A stretch of DNA of 64,000 bases from Deferribacter desulfuricans SSM1 (GTDB lineage: Bacteria; Chrysiogenota; Deferribacteres; Deferribacterales; Deferribacteraceae). The stretch spans positions 1,765,501 through 1,829,500 of the forward strand of contig NC_013939.1 of the NCBI RefSeq assembly GCF_000010985.1. Reading direction: 5' to 3'. Made by a program: the position numbers and the translations under genes. The notes beneath the pieces are model-generated. The model saw only the letters and a program-made list of their open reading frames with translations. It searched no databases and was not told the origin of the DNA. Positions 31,401-39,320 of this stretch are shown piece by piece. The stretch's first letter is position 1. Every line of letters starts with the position of its first letter.

Positions 31401-32386
31401 ATCCTATCTATAACTTCTTGATCTATTTTCTGGTTAACTTCGGCAATAACTTCACCATCTTCTGTCACCACATCTTCAGCAAAAAAAGTTTCAGCAATGT
31501 CATCTATAGTCACAGGGATATATTTAACACCTGCATTAACTAACCTTCTTCTAGCAGCTTTAGTAATCTTGTGATTTGCTTTAACGATTGTTTCACCATA
31601 CTCATCTTTTATGTCCAGAGAAAACCTTCTCCCCAAAATTTTATCAGGGTCAAAATCTATAAACATCCCATCATCAGCAAAATGTACAGTTTCCACTTCA
31701 TAAAATTCAGATAAAATATCTTTTTCAGTATATCCTAGAGCTTTGAGAAGTGTAGTAACTAATATTTTCCTCTTTTTATCAATTCTAACATGCATCACAT
31801 CTTTATTATCAAATTCAAAATCTATCCATGAACCTCTATAAGGAATTATTCTCGCACTATATAAGTGTTTTTCAACAACACTTTTATCTGCAGTCGCATC
31901 TTCGAAAAAGATACCTGGAGATCTATGTAATTGATTTACAATAACCCTTTCAACACCATTTATTACAAATGTCGCCCTCTCAGTCATTAAAGGGATATCG
32001 CATAAATAAACATCAGATTCTTTAGCAGAAACAACTATCTTTTCTCCTGTTGACTCATCAGTATCATAATTAACAAGTCTTACTCTTACTTTCAAAGGAG
32101 CAGCATAAGTCGTATTTCTGTCTAAAGCCTCTCTTGGTGTATATTTAGGTTTTTCTAATGTATAACTAACATATTCAAGAACTGAAGATTCATTAAAATC
32201 AGTAATTGGAAATATTTCTCTAAATACAGCTTCTAAACCTTTTACTTCTCGTTTGTCCGGATCAACATTCATTTGTAAAAATTCTTTATATGAATTTTTC
32301 TGAACTTCTAATAAATCAGGAATATCTAAGACTTTCCTAATCTTAGAAAAATTAAACCTCTCAATAGGTTTAATGATATTTTCCAT
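28439..32386 (-). CDS. rpoB: RNA polymerase subunit beta
   Basis: The 1315-residue beta subunit forms one pincer of RNA polymerase with rpoC. The rifampicin pocket reads [19 protein letters not shown], then RLSALGPGG, which keeps the usual Asp, His and Ser residues, so a rifampicin-sensitive type is expected. [13 protein letters not shown] and the C-terminal [20 protein letters not shown] are conserved. It starts 74 nt after rplL, downstream of an attenuator-like hairpin. Confidence 0.99.
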   Translation of the reverse strand: MENIIKPIERFNFSKIRKVLDIPDLLEVQKNSYKEFLQMNVDPDKREVKGLEAVFREIFPITDFNESSVLEYVSYTLEKPKYTPREALDRNTTYAAPLKVRVRLVNYDTDESTGEKIVVSAKESDVYLCDIPLMTERATFVINGVERVIVNQLHRSPGIFFEDATADKSVVEKHLYSARIIPYRGSWIDFEFDNKDVMHVRIDKKRKILVTTLLKALGYTEKDILSEFYEVETVHFADDGMFIDFDPDKILGRRFSLDIKDEYGETIVKANHKITKAARRRLVNAGVKYIPVTIDDIAETFFAEDVVTEDGEVIAEVNQKIDQEVIDRILSEGIKEIKILFIDKNNYDSVIRDILEIDKTSNREEALIEIYKKMRPGEPASLETAEAFFENLFFNPKRYDLSKVGRLKINKRLGLNVPLEHTILTKEDILESVKTLDKIRRGLDTVDDIDHLGHRRVRAVGEQLENFIRIGLTRMEKTVRERMSISDVEDMTPQDLLNAKPLSATIKEFFGSYQLSQFMDQTNPLSEVTHKRRLSALGPGGLNRERAGFEVRDVHTSHYGRICPIETPEGPNIGLITSLTTYARVNEFGFIETPYRKVVDGKVTDEVVYLSAIEEEEYYIAQANAPLNEDGTFVRDYVAARYKGESVTVPPSYIQFMDVDPMQIVSVSSALIPFLEHDDANRALMGSNMQRQAVPLVRTDAPIVGTGLERKVAVDSGAVIVAKNGGVVEYVDARKIVIRYEKSGHEFGIDTYDLIKYRRSNQDTCINYKPIVQKGQKVEKGQVIADGPATDRGDLALGRNVVVAFMPWMGYNYEDSILINEKLVKEDAFTSIHVEIFEVEARDTKLGPEEITRDIPNVSDEALKDLDDSGIIRIGAYVKEGDILVGKVTPKGESQATPEEKLLRAIFGEKAGDVKDASLRVPPGIRGTVIDVQVLTRRGVEKDERTEHIEAAEYEQIKKDYENEVAIIEQGRKKKIIKLLTGRKLIEDFIDDNITIKEGTVLTEELLNDLDYATLSTLPIENKAEFDEKLSQINLIYFDRVKRAEEKFKDRKKKIEKGDELPAGVLKQVRVYVAIKRKLMVGDKMAGRHGNKGVISRILPEEDMPYLPDGTPVDIVLNPLGVPSRMNVGQILETHLGIAAKALGLYVATPVFDGAKESDIKEMLKKAGLQEDGQTVLYDGRTGEPFDQEVTVGVMYMLKLHHLVETKIHARSTGPYSLVTQQPLGGKAQFGGQRLGEMEVWALEGYGAAYLLQEMLTVKSDDVEGRTKVYEAIVNGNYSFKTGLPESFNVLIKELQGLALDVELIKKEDLKEEDN

Positions 32387-32417
32387 ATTTTTCCCCTATC
32401 GGATAGTTTATTTATGA

Positions 32418-32441
32418 CAAAAAAAGGGGCATTACGCCCCT
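32418..32441 (-). terminator. Attenuator-like hairpin between rplL and rpoB
   Basis: Minus strand: AGGGGC-GTAAT-GCCCCT, a 6-bp GC-rich stem with a 5-nt loop, followed by a run of seven T. It has full intrinsic-terminator form and lies 20 nt after the rplL stop. As in E. coli, where a partial terminator lies between rplL and rpoB, it would lower polymerase gene expression relative to the stalk proteins. Confidence 0.8.
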
Positions 32442-32460
32442 GTTAATTTTATGAAAATTA

Positions 32461-32847
32461 CTATTTGATTTCAACAGTAGCGCCAGCTTCCTCAAGTTTT
32501 GCCTTGATTTGCTCAGCTTCTTCTTTAGCAACCCCTTCTTTAACAGGTGATGGTGCACCATCAACAAGAGCTTTTGCTTCTTTAAGTCCAAGACCAGTGA
32601 TCTCTCTAACAACCTTGATAACTTGTACTTTTTTGTCACCAGCACTTTGTAAAATTACATCAAATTCAGTTTTTTCTTCTGCGCCACCTTCACCAGCGCC
32701 AGCAGCACCAGGAGCACCTGCAACCATAGCTACAGGAGCAGCAGCAGAAACGCCAAATTTTTCTTCAAGTTCTTTTACAAACTCTGCTAGTTCTAAAACA
32801 CTCATATTTTCGATAAATTCAATTACTTGTTCTTTTGTTATAGACAT
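32461..32847 (-). CDS. rplL: 50S ribosomal protein L7/L12
   Basis: L7/L12 forms the flexible stalk that recruits translation GTPases. The 128-residue product has an N-terminal dimer domain ([20 protein letters not shown]), an Ala/Gly-rich hinge ([20 protein letters not shown]) and the C-terminal domain with [20 protein letters not shown]. It lies 15 nt after rplJ. The hairpin that follows would make it more abundant than rpoB. Confidence 0.98.
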   Translation of the reverse strand: MSITKEQVIEFIENMSVLELAEFVKELEEKFGVSAAAPVAMVAGAPGAAGAGEGGAEEKTEFDVILQSAGDKKVQVIKVVREITGLGLKEAKALVDGAPSPVKEGVAKEEAEQIKAKLEEAGATVEIK

Positions 32848-32862
32848 ATTATTGCCTCCATA

Positions 32863-33384
32863 TTAGTTATTTTCTTTTTTCTCTTTAATTGCATTAAGCA
32901 CATTCAGCAGGCTTCTTGGTATGTTTGCAAGAAGCGATACAAAATTCCTTGCTGGAGCAGACATACTGCCAAGCATTCTGGCAAGAAGCTCTTCTCTGCT
33001 TGGAATATCTGCGAGAGCAATTACATCCTCTTTTGATAAAGCTTGCCCATCTAAATAGCCACCCTTAATTTCAAAGTTTTTATACTCTTTATTAAATTTT
33101 TTAAACTCTTTTGCTGCTGTGGTAGGTTCATCAAAAACAATTGCTATTGCTGTTTGATCAACTAAAATTTCATCAAGATTTTCTATATTATTGTTTTTTA
33201 AAGCAATTTTTAAAAGTCTATTTTTAACGACTCTAAAGTCGTTTCCCATTTCTTTAAGAGCTTGCCTTATATTATTAAGTTCATGATAGGTCAAGCCCTT
33301 GTAATTTGCTAAATAAAGCGCATTAGCTTTTGAAATCTTCTCAGTTAAATCTCCTACAAGAGCTATTTTATCTTGTTTTTTCAA
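32863..33384 (-). CDS. rplJ: 50S ribosomal protein L10
   Basis: L10 anchors L7/L12 dimers to 23S rRNA. The 173-residue product has LYLANYKGLTYHELNNIRQ and VVKNRLLKIAL in the rRNA-binding part, and a C-terminal helix (NFVSLLANIPRSLLNVLNAI) for L7/L12 docking. An AGGAGG site precedes the ATG, and a structured leader in the 97-nt gap after rplA probably binds L10 itself. Confidence 0.98.
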   Translation of the reverse strand: MKKQDKIALVGDLTEKISKANALYLANYKGLTYHELNNIRQALKEMGNDFRVVKNRLLKIALKNNNIENLDEILVDQTAIAIVFDEPTTAAKEFKKFNKEYKNFEIKGGYLDGQALSKEDVIALADIPSREELLARMLGSMSAPARNFVSLLANIPRSLLNVLNAIKEKKENN

Positions 33385-33385
33385 T

Positions 33386-33481
33386 TTTGCCTCCTATCAC
33401 TCCGGCTGAATCTATCCAAACCGGTTTCCGCAGGATTTACAGCTTACGCTACCTGCTTCTTCAACCAGAGTTTTTTCAAAT
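33386..33481 (-). promoter_or_regulatory. L10 leader (autoregulatory 5' UTR of rplJ)
   Basis: The 97-nt gap between rplA and rplJ holds a clear RNA structure on the minus strand. A GCAGG/CCTGC stem (33430-33456) encloses TAGC-GTAA-GCTG, capped by a GNRA-type tetraloop. An ACCGG/CCGG pairing lies further downstream, before the AGGAGG. The sequence AAGAAGCAGGTAGCGTAAGC resembles the known L10 leader family, which mimics the L10 site on 23S rRNA for feedback repression. The kink-turn itself was not modelled. Confidence 0.7.
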
Positions 33482-34183
33482 CTAAAGCTCGTTTAACAAC
33501 TTTTGATAATCTACCTTAATACCAGGCCCCATAGTTGTAGAAACGTACATCCCTCTCACATACTGGCCTTTCGCACTTGCTGGTTTCGCTTTTACCAACG
33601 AATCCATTAAAGTTTTTACGTTTTCAACCAATTTTTCAGTTTCAAAACTCTTCTTACCAACTGGTGCATGAACAATACCTGCCTTATCAACACGGTATTC
33701 AATCATACCAGCTTTTAACTGCTTAACTACATCTTTAATATTATTTGTTACTGTGCCAACCTTTGGGTTTGGCATAAGCCCTCTTGGGCCAAGAATTCTA
33801 CCTAATTTACCTACCACAGGCATCATATCTGGGGTGGCTACCGCCTTATCAAAATCGAGCCAACCTTCTTGAATCTTTTTTGCCAAATCTTCGTCACCTA
33901 CGTAATCTGCTCCAGCCTCTTCCGCTTCTTTCGCTTTTTCACCTTTTGCAAATACCAAGACCTTAACCTGCCTTCCGGTTCCGTGTGGCAAACTAACGGA
34001 TCCTCTAACCATTTGATCAGCATGACGAGGATCAACACCTAATTTTACAGCCACATCAACAGTCTCATCAAAATTTGCATATGCAATTTTTTTAGCGAGG
34101 TCTAACGCCTCTTGCAGATCGTAAGCTTTCTCCTTATCGATCTGCTTAACAGCTTCTAAATATTTTTTACCTCTTCTTGGCAT
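33482..34183 (-). CDS. rplA: 50S ribosomal protein L1
   Basis: L1 forms the mobile stalk that handles E-site tRNA and in E. coli represses the rplKA mRNA. The 233-residue product has the signature [19 protein letters not shown] and [20 protein letters not shown]. The length is normal. It lies 22 nt after rplK. Confidence 0.98.
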   Translation of the reverse strand: MPRRGKKYLEAVKQIDKEKAYDLQEALDLAKKIAYANFDETVDVAVKLGVDPRHADQMVRGSVSLPHGTGRQVKVLVFAKGEKAKEAEEAGADYVGDEDLAKKIQEGWLDFDKAVATPDMMPVVGKLGRILGPRGLMPNPKVGTVTNNIKDVVKQLKAGMIEYRVDKAGIVHAPVGKKSFETEKLVENVKTLMDSLVKAKPASAKGQYVRGMYVSTTMGPGIKVDYQKLLNEL

Positions 34184-34205
34184 ATCTATTCACTCCTTCA
34201 ATTCT

Positions 34206-34631
34206 TTATAATTCTGTCTCAACACCCATACTTCTTGCAGAACCTGCAACAATCTTCATAGCTTTTTCAATATCTTTTGTATTTAAATCAGGAAGTTTAA
34301 TCACAGCAATTTTTCTTAACTGTTCTTTAGTCAACTTTCCAATCTTCTCTTTGCCTGGGTTACTTGCACCTTTTTCAACCTTAAGCTCTTTTCTTATTAG
34401 CTCTGAAACTGGAGGAGTCTTAGTAATAAAAGTAAAACTCCTATCTTCATATACTGTAATAATAACAGGTACTGTCACATCACCTAAATTTTGTGTAGCT
34501 GCATTAAAAGCTTTACAAAATTCCATTATATTAACACCACGCTGACCTAATGCAGGACCAACTGGTGGTGATGGATTAGCTTTACCAGCAGGAATCTGCA
34601 ATTTAATTTGACCTAACACTTTTTTTGCCAT
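34206..34631 (-). CDS. rplK: 50S ribosomal protein L11
   Basis: L11 is at the base of the stalk and is needed for stringent-response sensing by RelA. The 141-residue product has [20 protein letters not shown] and [15 protein letters not shown] in the N-terminal domain and the rRNA-binding C-terminal domain ([15 protein letters not shown]). The length is standard. It lies 16 nt after nusG. Confidence 0.98.
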   Translation of the reverse strand: MAKKVLGQIKLQIPAGKANPSPPVGPALGQRGVNIMEFCKAFNAATQNLGDVTVPVIITVYEDRSFTFITKTPPVSELIRKELKVEKGASNPGKEKIGKLTKEQLRKIAVIKLPDLNTKDIEKAMKIVAGSARSMGVETEL

Positions 34632-34647
34632 TTATTCCTCCAAAAAT

Positions 34648-35172
34648 TTAACCGATTCTTTTAACTTGTAAAAAGTCTAACTCAATTGGGGTCTGTCTTC
34701 CAAAAATACTAACAATAACTTTAACTTTCTCTTTATCTGGATTTACCTCTTCTATTTCACCAGTAAATCCTTGGAATGGACCATCTATAACTTCTACCTT
34801 ATCCCCTTTTATGAATTTTGATGCTAACCTTGGTGCTTGTTCTTTAACAAGCTCTAACATAGCCTTAACATCCTGCTCTGGTATTGGCACCGGATTTATA
34901 CCACCAACAAAGCCTGTGACTTTTGGTATACTTTTGACAATATGCCAATTTTTAGTATTCATTTCCATATGAACTAATATATAGCCAGGGAATGTACGCT
35001 TTTTACTTATCTTCTTTTTCCCTTTCTTCAACTCAACAACATCTTCAGTAGGGATCAAAACTTCATCAATCTCATCTTCAATACCAAGATTTTTCACCTT
35101 CTCTTCTAATAACTGTTTTACTCTTTTTTCAAAACCAGAATAGGTGTGAACTACATACCATTGTTTAGCCAT
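34648..35172 (-). CDS. nusG: Transcription antitermination/elongation factor NusG
   Basis: NusG binds RNA polymerase and links it to Rho or ribosomes (via S10). The 174-residue product has the NGN domain (WYVVHTYSGFEKRVKQLLEE, FPGYILVHMEM) and a C-terminal KOW domain (KGDKVEVIDGPFQGFTGEIEEV). No insertion domain is present. It lies 3 nt after secE, as usual. Confidence 0.98.
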   Translation of the reverse strand: MAKQWYVVHTYSGFEKRVKQLLEEKVKNLGIEDEIDEVLIPTEDVVELKKGKKKISKKRTFPGYILVHMEMNTKNWHIVKSIPKVTGFVGGINPVPIPEQDVKAMLELVKEQAPRLASKFIKGDKVEVIDGPFQGFTGEIEEVNPDKEKVKVIVSIFGRQTPIELDFLQVKRIG

Positions 35173-35175
35173 TTT

Positions 35176-35358
35176 TTACCCTACTATCAACTTTATAACT
35201 TTGGATAAAGCCACATCTACTACACCAAGAAATGCAGATACTATCAACGTCATAACAATAACAACAATCGTAGTCTGAATAGTTTCTTGTTTAGTAGGCC
35301 ATACTACTTTTTTTAGCTCTTCCTTAACTTCTTGAATAAACTTCTTAAATTTTTCCAC
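35176..35358 (-). CDS. secE: Preprotein translocase subunit SecE
   Basis: SecE clamps SecY in the inner membrane. This is the short, single-helix form (60 residues): an amphipathic stretch FKKFIQEVKEELKKVVWPTK, then one transmembrane helix (about 29-55). The WPT motif is diagnostic. The gene lies between tRNA-Trp and nusG. Confidence 0.96.
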   Translation of the reverse strand: MEKFKKFIQEVKEELKKVVWPTKQETIQTTIVVIVMTLIVSAFLGVVDVALSKVIKLIVG

Positions 35359-35376
35359 AATTAACCTCTCAGGAAA

Positions 35377-35452
35377 TGGCAGGCCAGGAGGGACTCGAAC
35401 CCCCAGCCCCCGGTTTTGGAGACCGGTGCTCTGCCAATTGAGCTACTGGCCT
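35377..35452 (-). tRNA. tRNA-Trp (CCA anticodon)
   Basis: Reads as a full cloverleaf on the minus strand: acceptor AGGCCAG/CTGGCCT, D-arm TAGCTCAATTGGCAGAGC, anticodon stem CCGGT/ACCGG with loop CTCCAAA (anticodon CCA), T-arm GGTTCGAGTCC, discriminator G. The 3' CCA is encoded, unlike in the other four tRNAs of the window. It lies between rpmG and secE. Confidence 0.97.
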
Positions 35453-35455
35453 GCG

Positions 35456-35605
35456 TTATTTACTTTCTCTATGAAGAGTATGCTTATTGCAGTGTTTACA
35501 ATATTTCTTAAGCTCTAGCTTCCCTTGCATAGTTTTTTTATTTTTAGTTGTGGTATAATTTCTATTCTTACACTCAGTGCAAGCTAATCTGATAATTTCT
35601 CTCAT
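35456..35605 (-). CDS. rpmG: 50S ribosomal protein L33 (zinc form)
   Basis: A 49-codon gene found by reading the gap between tuf2 and tRNA-Trp. The product starts [20 protein letters not shown] and has two CxxC pairs (CTEC near residue 9, CKHC near 36), the zinc-binding C+ form of L33. ATG at 35603-35605; GAGGT lies upstream in the 9 bp shared with the tuf1 downstream flank. The tuf-rpmG-tRNA-Trp-secE-nusG order is widespread in bacteria. Confidence 0.96.
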   Translation of the reverse strand: MREIIRLACTECKNRNYTTTKNKKTMQGKLELKKYCKHCNKHTLHRESK

Positions 35606-35618
35606 AGTTCATTAACCT

Positions 35619-36809
35619 CTATTCAATAATTTCCGTTACAACACCAGCACCTACTGTCCTACCACCTTCTCTAATCGCAAATCTCAACCCTTGCTCCATC
35701 GCTATCGGCTGGATCAATTCCACTTCACAGCTGATGTTGTCACCTGGCATTACCATCTCTACTCCCTCTGGTAATGTAATCACTCCGGTAACGTCTGTTG
35801 TCCTAAAGTAAAACTGTGGCCTATATCCACTGAAAAATGGAGTATGTCTTCCACCTTCTTCCTTAGTCAATATATATGCCTCACACTTAAACTTCCTGTG
35901 TGGTGTTATACTACCTGGCTCTGCCAATACCTGTCCACGCTCAACTTCGTCCTTCTTAATACCTCTCAATAATACCCCTATATTATCTCCTGCTACACCC
36001 TCATCCAATATCTTACGGAACATCTCTACACCAGTAACTACTGTCTTTTGAGTCTCTCTCAAACCAACTATCTCTACTTCATCACCTACTTTTACCTTCC
36101 CTCTCTCAACTCTACCTGTTACTACTGTTCCTCTACCTGATATACTAAATACGTCCTCTATTGGCATTAAGAATGGCTTATCTATATCTCTCTCTGGCAA
36201 TGGTATATATTCATCCATTGCTGCTATTAAATCCCATATCGGCTTTGTCCATTTCTCATCCTCTGGATTCTCCAATGCCTTCAATGCACTACCCTTAATT
36301 ACTGGTACTTCATCTCCTGGAAATTCATATGTACTAAGAAGATCTCTTACCTCAAGCTCTACCAACTCAAGTAATTCTTCATCATCTACCATATCTACTT
36401 TGTTCATAAATACTACAATATATGGTACACCTACCTGTCTTGCCAAAAGTATGTGCTCTCTTGTCTGTGGCATTGGACCATCTGCTGCACTAACCACCAA
36501 GATAGCTCCATCCATCTGTGCAGCACCTGTAATCATGTTCTTTACATAGTCTGCGTGACCTGGACAGTCTACGTGTGCATAGTGCCTTGTCTCACTCTCA
36601 TACTCTACGTGAGCTGTTGCTATAGTAATTCCTCTCTCCCTCTCTTCAGGAGCCTTGTCGATATTATCGTAATCTGTAAACTCTGCAAATCCTTTTGTTG
36701 CCAACACCCTTGTTATTGCTGCTGTCAAGGTTGTCTTACCATGGTCTACGTGACCTATTGTACCTACGTTTACGTGAGGTTTCTTCCTCTCGAACTTCGC
36801 CTTTGCCAT
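35619..36809 (-). CDS. tuf: Elongation factor Tu, copy 2
   Basis: Second EF-Tu gene, with a 396-residue product identical to copy 1. The open frame continues 22 codons upstream, but that extension runs through tRNA-Thr(GGT) and is not coding; the ATG at 36807-36809 follows GGAGGGAG. Identity with copy 1 covers the whole coding region plus 9 bp after the stop and ends abruptly at the start codon. The tRNA genes upstream match the E. coli tufB locus. Confidence 0.99.
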   Translation of the reverse strand: MAKAKFERKKPHVNVGTIGHVDHGKTTLTAAITRVLATKGFAEFTDYDNIDKAPEERERGITIATAHVEYESETRHYAHVDCPGHADYVKNMITGAAQMDGAILVVSAADGPMPQTREHILLARQVGVPYIVVFMNKVDMVDDEELLELVELEVRDLLSTYEFPGDEVPVIKGSALKALENPEDEKWTKPIWDLIAAMDEYIPLPERDIDKPFLMPIEDVFSISGRGTVVTGRVERGKVKVGDEVEIVGLRETQKTVVTGVEMFRKILDEGVAGDNIGVLLRGIKKDEVERGQVLAEPGSITPHRKFKCEAYILTKEEGGRHTPFFSGYRPQFYFRTTDVTGVITLPEGVEMVMPGDNISCEVELIQPIAMEQGLRFAIREGGRTVGAGVVTEIIE

Positions 36810-36833
36810 CGTTCTCCCTCCAACGTGTTTAAA

Positions 36834-36907
<74 letters not shown>

Positions 36908-36924
36908 ATCTATATACAAAAAAA

Positions 36925-36960
36925 TCAGGCGAAGACACTACGCACTTCGCCCTCTTTTTT
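36925..36960 (-). terminator. Hairpin terminator inside the tRNA cluster
   Basis: A 7-bp stem GGCGAAG/CTTCGCC with a 10-nt loop lies between tRNA-Gly and tRNA-Thr(GGT). On the minus strand it is followed by TGATTTTTTT; on the plus strand by CTCTTTTTTT, so it could act in both directions. It may separate the first three tRNAs from tRNA-Thr-tuf2, or act as an attenuator. Confidence 0.7.
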
Positions 36961-36972
36961 TCATATTCATAA

Positions 36973-37046
36973 AGCGGGCGACGGGATTTGAACCCGCGAC
37001 CCTCAGCTTGGAAGGCTGATGCTCTAGCCAGCTGAGCTACACCCGC
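36973..37046 (-). tRNA. tRNA-Gly (TCC anticodon)
   Basis: Minus-strand cloverleaf: acceptor GCGGGTG/CGCCCGC (one G-T pair), D-arm TAGCTCAGCTGGCTAGAGCA, anticodon stem TCAGC/GCTGA with loop CTTCCAA (anticodon TCC), T-arm CGGGTTTGAATCCCG. CCA is not encoded. Confidence 0.96.
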
Positions 37047-37052
37047 CTAATA

Positions 37053-37135
37053 TGGGGAGAGGAGGATTCGAACCTCCGAAGGCAAACGCCAGCAGATTTA
37101 CAGTCTGCCCCCTTTGGCCGCTTGGGTATCTCCCC
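37053..37135 (-). tRNA. tRNA-Tyr (GTA anticodon)
   Basis: Minus-strand class II tRNA with a long variable arm: acceptor GGGGAGA/TCTCCCC, anticodon stem GCAGA/TCTGC with loop CTGTAAA (anticodon GTA), T-arm GGAGGTTCGAATCCTCC. CCA is not encoded. It lies 6 nt upstream of tRNA-Gly. Confidence 0.97.
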
Positions 37136-37148
37136 TCACAAAAAAGAA

Positions 37149-37220
37149 GCTGGCGAAGGGACTTGAACCCCCAACCTGCTGATTACAAGTCAGCTGCTCT
37201 ACCGATTGAGCTACGCCAGC
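37149..37220 (-). tRNA. tRNA-Thr (TGT anticodon)
   Basis: Minus-strand cloverleaf: acceptor GCTGGCG/CGCCAGC, D-arm TAGCTCAATCGGTAGAGC, anticodon stem GCTGA/TCAGC with loop CTTGTAA (anticodon TGT), T-arm GGGGTTCAAGTCCC. CCA is not encoded. First gene of the tRNA-tuf2 unit, about 15 nt after the predicted transcription start. Confidence 0.97.
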
Positions 37221-37241
37221 TTTTCTATTTAGCGGATGTGG

Positions 37242-37270
37242 ATACTATAAAAAATTAATCAAATTGTCAA
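37242..37270 (-). promoter_or_regulatory. Sigma-70-type promoter of the tRNA-tuf2-rpo run
   Basis: Minus strand: -35 TTGACA (37265-37270), a 17-nt spacer and -10 TAGTAT (37242-37247). It lies 22 nt upstream of tRNA-Thr(TGT). A full -35 and ideal spacing suit a stable-RNA promoter. Confidence 0.82.
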
Positions 37271-37297
37271 GTTTTTTTATCAACTACTTTAACTTTT

Positions 37298-37765
37298 TTA
37301 TGGCATTTTAAATTTATGCCCTTTTAACCTCACCGTAAACACTGGACATGGAGCTTTCCTAACCACTTTTTCTGCTGTAGATCCAAACAGAGCATGTTCC
37401 AAACCAGTCCTGCCATGAGTCCCTATAACTATCATGTCAAAGCTATTTTCTTTTGCCTCATTAATAATTTCTAAAAACGGAGTCCCCTTAGCAAACTTCA
37501 CACTATAATTTACATTCTTCAGCTCTTCAAAATCCTCTACCAATTTATCCATTTCCTTTTTGGCTGCTTCTTCAAGCTCTTTATCAAAATTTTGAAAAGT
37601 CACTTGGGGGAGATAAAATGCAACAATTTGCGATTCATCAAAAATTACATGGAATAGCTCAAGCTCAGCATTAAAAACTTTTGCAAAGTCAATAGCATAG
37701 GTTAGTGCATAATTAGATGTTTCACTAAAATCAACTGGGCATAATATTTTTTTAATTTCTATCAT
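37298..37765 (-). CDS. Universal stress protein, UspA family
   Basis: A 155-residue cytoplasmic alpha/beta protein of the Usp family. It starts with the nucleotide-binding strand KKILCPVDFSETSNYAL and has the ATP-binding motif G115-x2-G118-x9-G128-S (GTHGRTGLEHALFGS), so it belongs to the ATP-binding Usp group. The final strand is APCPVFTVRL. Usp proteins help cells survive starvation or stress; the exact role is not predictable. GGAGGTG precedes the ATG, and a TATAAT lies about 23 nt upstream. It is a single-gene unit. Confidence 0.92.
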   Translation of the reverse strand: MIEIKKILCPVDFSETSNYALTYAIDFAKVFNAELELFHVIFDESQIVAFYLPQVTFQNFDKELEEAAKKEMDKLVEDFEELKNVNYSVKFAKGTPFLEIINEAKENSFDMIVIGTHGRTGLEHALFGSTAEKVVRKAPCPVFTVRLKGHKFKMP

Positions 37766-37870
37766 AAGGCACCTCCACTTATAATAATTATACCATATTT
37801 TTTATTATAAAAAACCCATTTTAATACTTTATAAAATAAGATATATGTTTATAATATACCATAAAAAAAT

Positions 37871-38027
37871 GAGGCTGTTGCACAGTAATAACTGTTTAAT
37901 TTATAAGATTGCTTCGCTATCGCTCGCAATGACGGCATTTTGGTTCATTGCGAGGCGACAAAAGTTGACGAAGCAATCTCATAATTATGATAATTATTAA
38001 TATGTTAGATTATTGTGCAACATCCTC
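37871..38027. repeat. Dispersed palindromic repeat, copy 1 (full-length, with terminal inverted repeats)
   Basis: The 157-bp element has outer inverted ends: GAGGCTGTTGCACA at the left and the matching TGTGCAACATCCTC at the right (13/14). The core palindrome (37906-37979) has AGATTGCTTCG...CTCGCAATGAC...TCATTGCGAG...CGAAGCAATCT. It lies between divergent uspA and mazG. The size and ends look like a miniature inverted-repeat element, but no target duplication was seen. Confidence 0.8.
37965..37994 (+). promoter_or_regulatory. Possible mazG promoter inside repeat copy 1
   Basis: -35 TTGACG (37965-37970), 18-nt spacer, -10 GATAAT (37989-37994). The -35 is part of the repeat's right arm. Spacing is one longer than ideal, so this is tentative. 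Confidence 0.4.
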
Positions 38028-38048
38028 CAAATTCTTTAGGAGCAACTA

Positions 38049-38825
38049 ATGGAAAAGAATTTTAGAAATTTAGTAAATATTGTTAAAAAATTGAGGGCAC
38101 CAGATGGATGCCCTTGGGATAGAGAGCAAAACTTATACTCTTTAAAAGATTATGTTATTGAAGAAACCTTTGAATTGATAGATGCATTAGACAGGCAAGA
38201 CATAGAAAATATTAAAGAAGAACTTGGAGACTTATTATTACATGTGTTATTTCATTCCTTAATAGCTGAAGAAGAAAATCTTTTCACACTCAATGATGTT
38301 ATAAAAACCATTTCTGACAAACTTATAAGAAGGCATCCACACGTATTTGGAGATATCAAAGTTAACAGCTCAGAAGAGGTAATGATTAATTGGGAAAAAA
38401 TAAAAAAAGAAGAAAAAAATACAAAATTAAAATCAATATTAGATGATATCCCTTCAAAACTCCCTTCTATTTTAAGAAGTTATAAATTGCAAGAAAGAGC
38501 AAAGAAGGTTGGATTTGATTGGCAGAATTCAGATGAATGTATGCAAAAAGTTGACGAAGAATATAATGAGTTAAAAGAAGCAATTAAAACTGGGGATTTA
38601 AAAGAGATAGAGCATGAACTAGGAGACTTAATCTTTGCTTTGATAAATTTATCAAGATTTTTAAATATAAATGCCGATGAAGCACTTAGAAAAGCTAATA
38701 ACAGATTTATAGAACGGTTTAAGTTTATAGAAAAAAAACTTGCCGAAAGAGGCTTAAAACCTGAGGATGTTTCTTTAAAAGAGTTAGATGAACTCTGGGA
38801 TATAGCCAAAGATAATAATTTATAA
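38049..38825 (+). CDS. mazG: Nucleoside triphosphate pyrophosphohydrolase MazG
   Basis: MazG hydrolyses NTPs and dNTPs to monophosphates and pyrophosphate, which cleans damaged nucleotides and can lower (p)ppGpp effects. The 258-residue product has two MazG domains. The first carries the metal-binding set E38-E39-x2-E42 and E58-x2-D61 (EETFELIDAL, EELGDLLLHV). The second has EEYNELKEAIKTGDLKEIEHE with LGDLIFALINLSRFL. RAPDGCPWDREQ near the N-terminus is typical of the long form. AGGAG lies 6 nt before the ATG. Confidence 0.96.
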   Translation: MEKNFRNLVNIVKKLRAPDGCPWDREQNLYSLKDYVIEETFELIDALDRQDIENIKEELGDLLLHVLFHSLIAEEENLFTLNDVIKTISDKLIRRHPHVFGDIKVNSSEEVMINWEKIKKEEKNTKLKSILDDIPSKLPSILRSYKLQERAKKVGFDWQNSDECMQKVDEEYNELKEAIKTGDLKEIEHELGDLIFALINLSRFLNINADEALRKANNRFIERFKFIEKKLAERGLKPEDVSLKELDELWDIAKDNNL

Positions 38826-38842
38826 CAAAAGAAGAAAACAAC

Positions 38843-38870
38843 TTGATATTTGTTTAATTCAGACTATATT
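38843..38870 (+). promoter_or_regulatory. Candidate promoter of the Cys-rich small protein
   Basis: -35 TTGATA (38843-38848), 16-nt spacer, -10 TATATT (38865-38870), 29 nt upstream of the ATG at 38900. Good match in a 74-nt intergenic gap. Confidence 0.55.
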
Positions 38871-38899
38871 AGTCCCAATTAATAATATAGGAGTTAATT

Positions 38900-39160
38900 A
38901 TGAACAGAGAAGAACTTTTAGAATTAAGGAAAGAGATAACAATTATAGAAGATTTTCAAGAAGAACTTGGATCAGATGAAAAGAAAGCTTTAAGTGAGAT
39001 GAAATTAAAATTTGATAAAAATTTTGAATTACTCAGTGACGATGACAAAAAGTGGCTTAATACTGAATATTTCAGATGGATTGAGTTATATTTAAACGAA
39101 CTTTCATGTAAAGCACATGGTTGCTCTGGCTGCTCTGGTGGCTGTGATATCGAGTTCTAA
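38900..39160 (+). CDS. Small Cys-rich C-terminal protein, unknown function
   Basis: An 86-residue protein that I do not recognise. The first ~65 residues are charged and probably helical (EELLELRKEITIIEDFQEE and DDDKKWLNTEYFRWIELYL). The last 17 residues hold a cluster CKAHGCSGCSGGCDIEF with four cysteines and one histidine, a plausible metal-binding tail. A good ribosome-binding site (AGGAG, 6 nt) and its own promoter-like sequence support a real gene. No transmembrane segment or signal peptide. It lies between mazG and a repeat copy. Confidence 0.7.
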   Translation: MNREELLELRKEITIIEDFQEELGSDEKKALSEMKLKFDKNFELLSDDDKKWLNTEYFRWIELYLNELSCKAHGCSGCSGGCDIEF

Positions 39161-39187
39161 TCCTTTTGGATTAAAATAAAATAATAG

Positions 39188-39262
39188 AGATTGTTTCGCT
39201 GCCGCTCGCAAAGACATCATTTTAGGATCATTGCGTGGCAATGTAAGTTGTCGAAGCAATCT
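39188..39262. repeat. Dispersed palindromic repeat, copy 2 (diverged)
   Basis: Core palindrome AGATTGTTTCG...CTCGCAAAGAC...TCATTGCGTGG...CGAAGCAATCT, with several changes from the other copies. Lies between the convergent Cys-rich gene and the cyclotransferase gene. No clear outer inverted ends. Confidence 0.75.
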
Positions 39263-39320
39263 TAAGCTTACAATAATTTCAAAAATTTTTACTTTTTTAT
39301 TGTACAAAATTTATGTTCAT

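Noticed and set aside
32412-32645. 77-residue Leu/Lys-rich frame overlapping the rplL end
   Set aside because: Out-of-frame reading of rplL that extends through the attenuator hairpin.
37052-37258. 68-residue plus-strand open frame
   Set aside because: It lies across tRNA-Tyr and tRNA-Thr(TGT) on the opposite strand; the 'RRDLNPQPADYKSAALPIE' type peptide is a well-known artefact of antisense tRNA sequence.
37271-37300. Possible terminator after uspA
   Set aside because: AAGTT/AACTT can pair only 5 bp around a long loop; too weak to call, and the stretch is better explained by the tRNA promoter.
39104-39307. 67-residue minus-strand open frame
   Set aside because: Most of it is repeat copy 2 ('LRAAAKQS' is the translated palindrome), and it overlaps the Cys-rich gene on the other strand.
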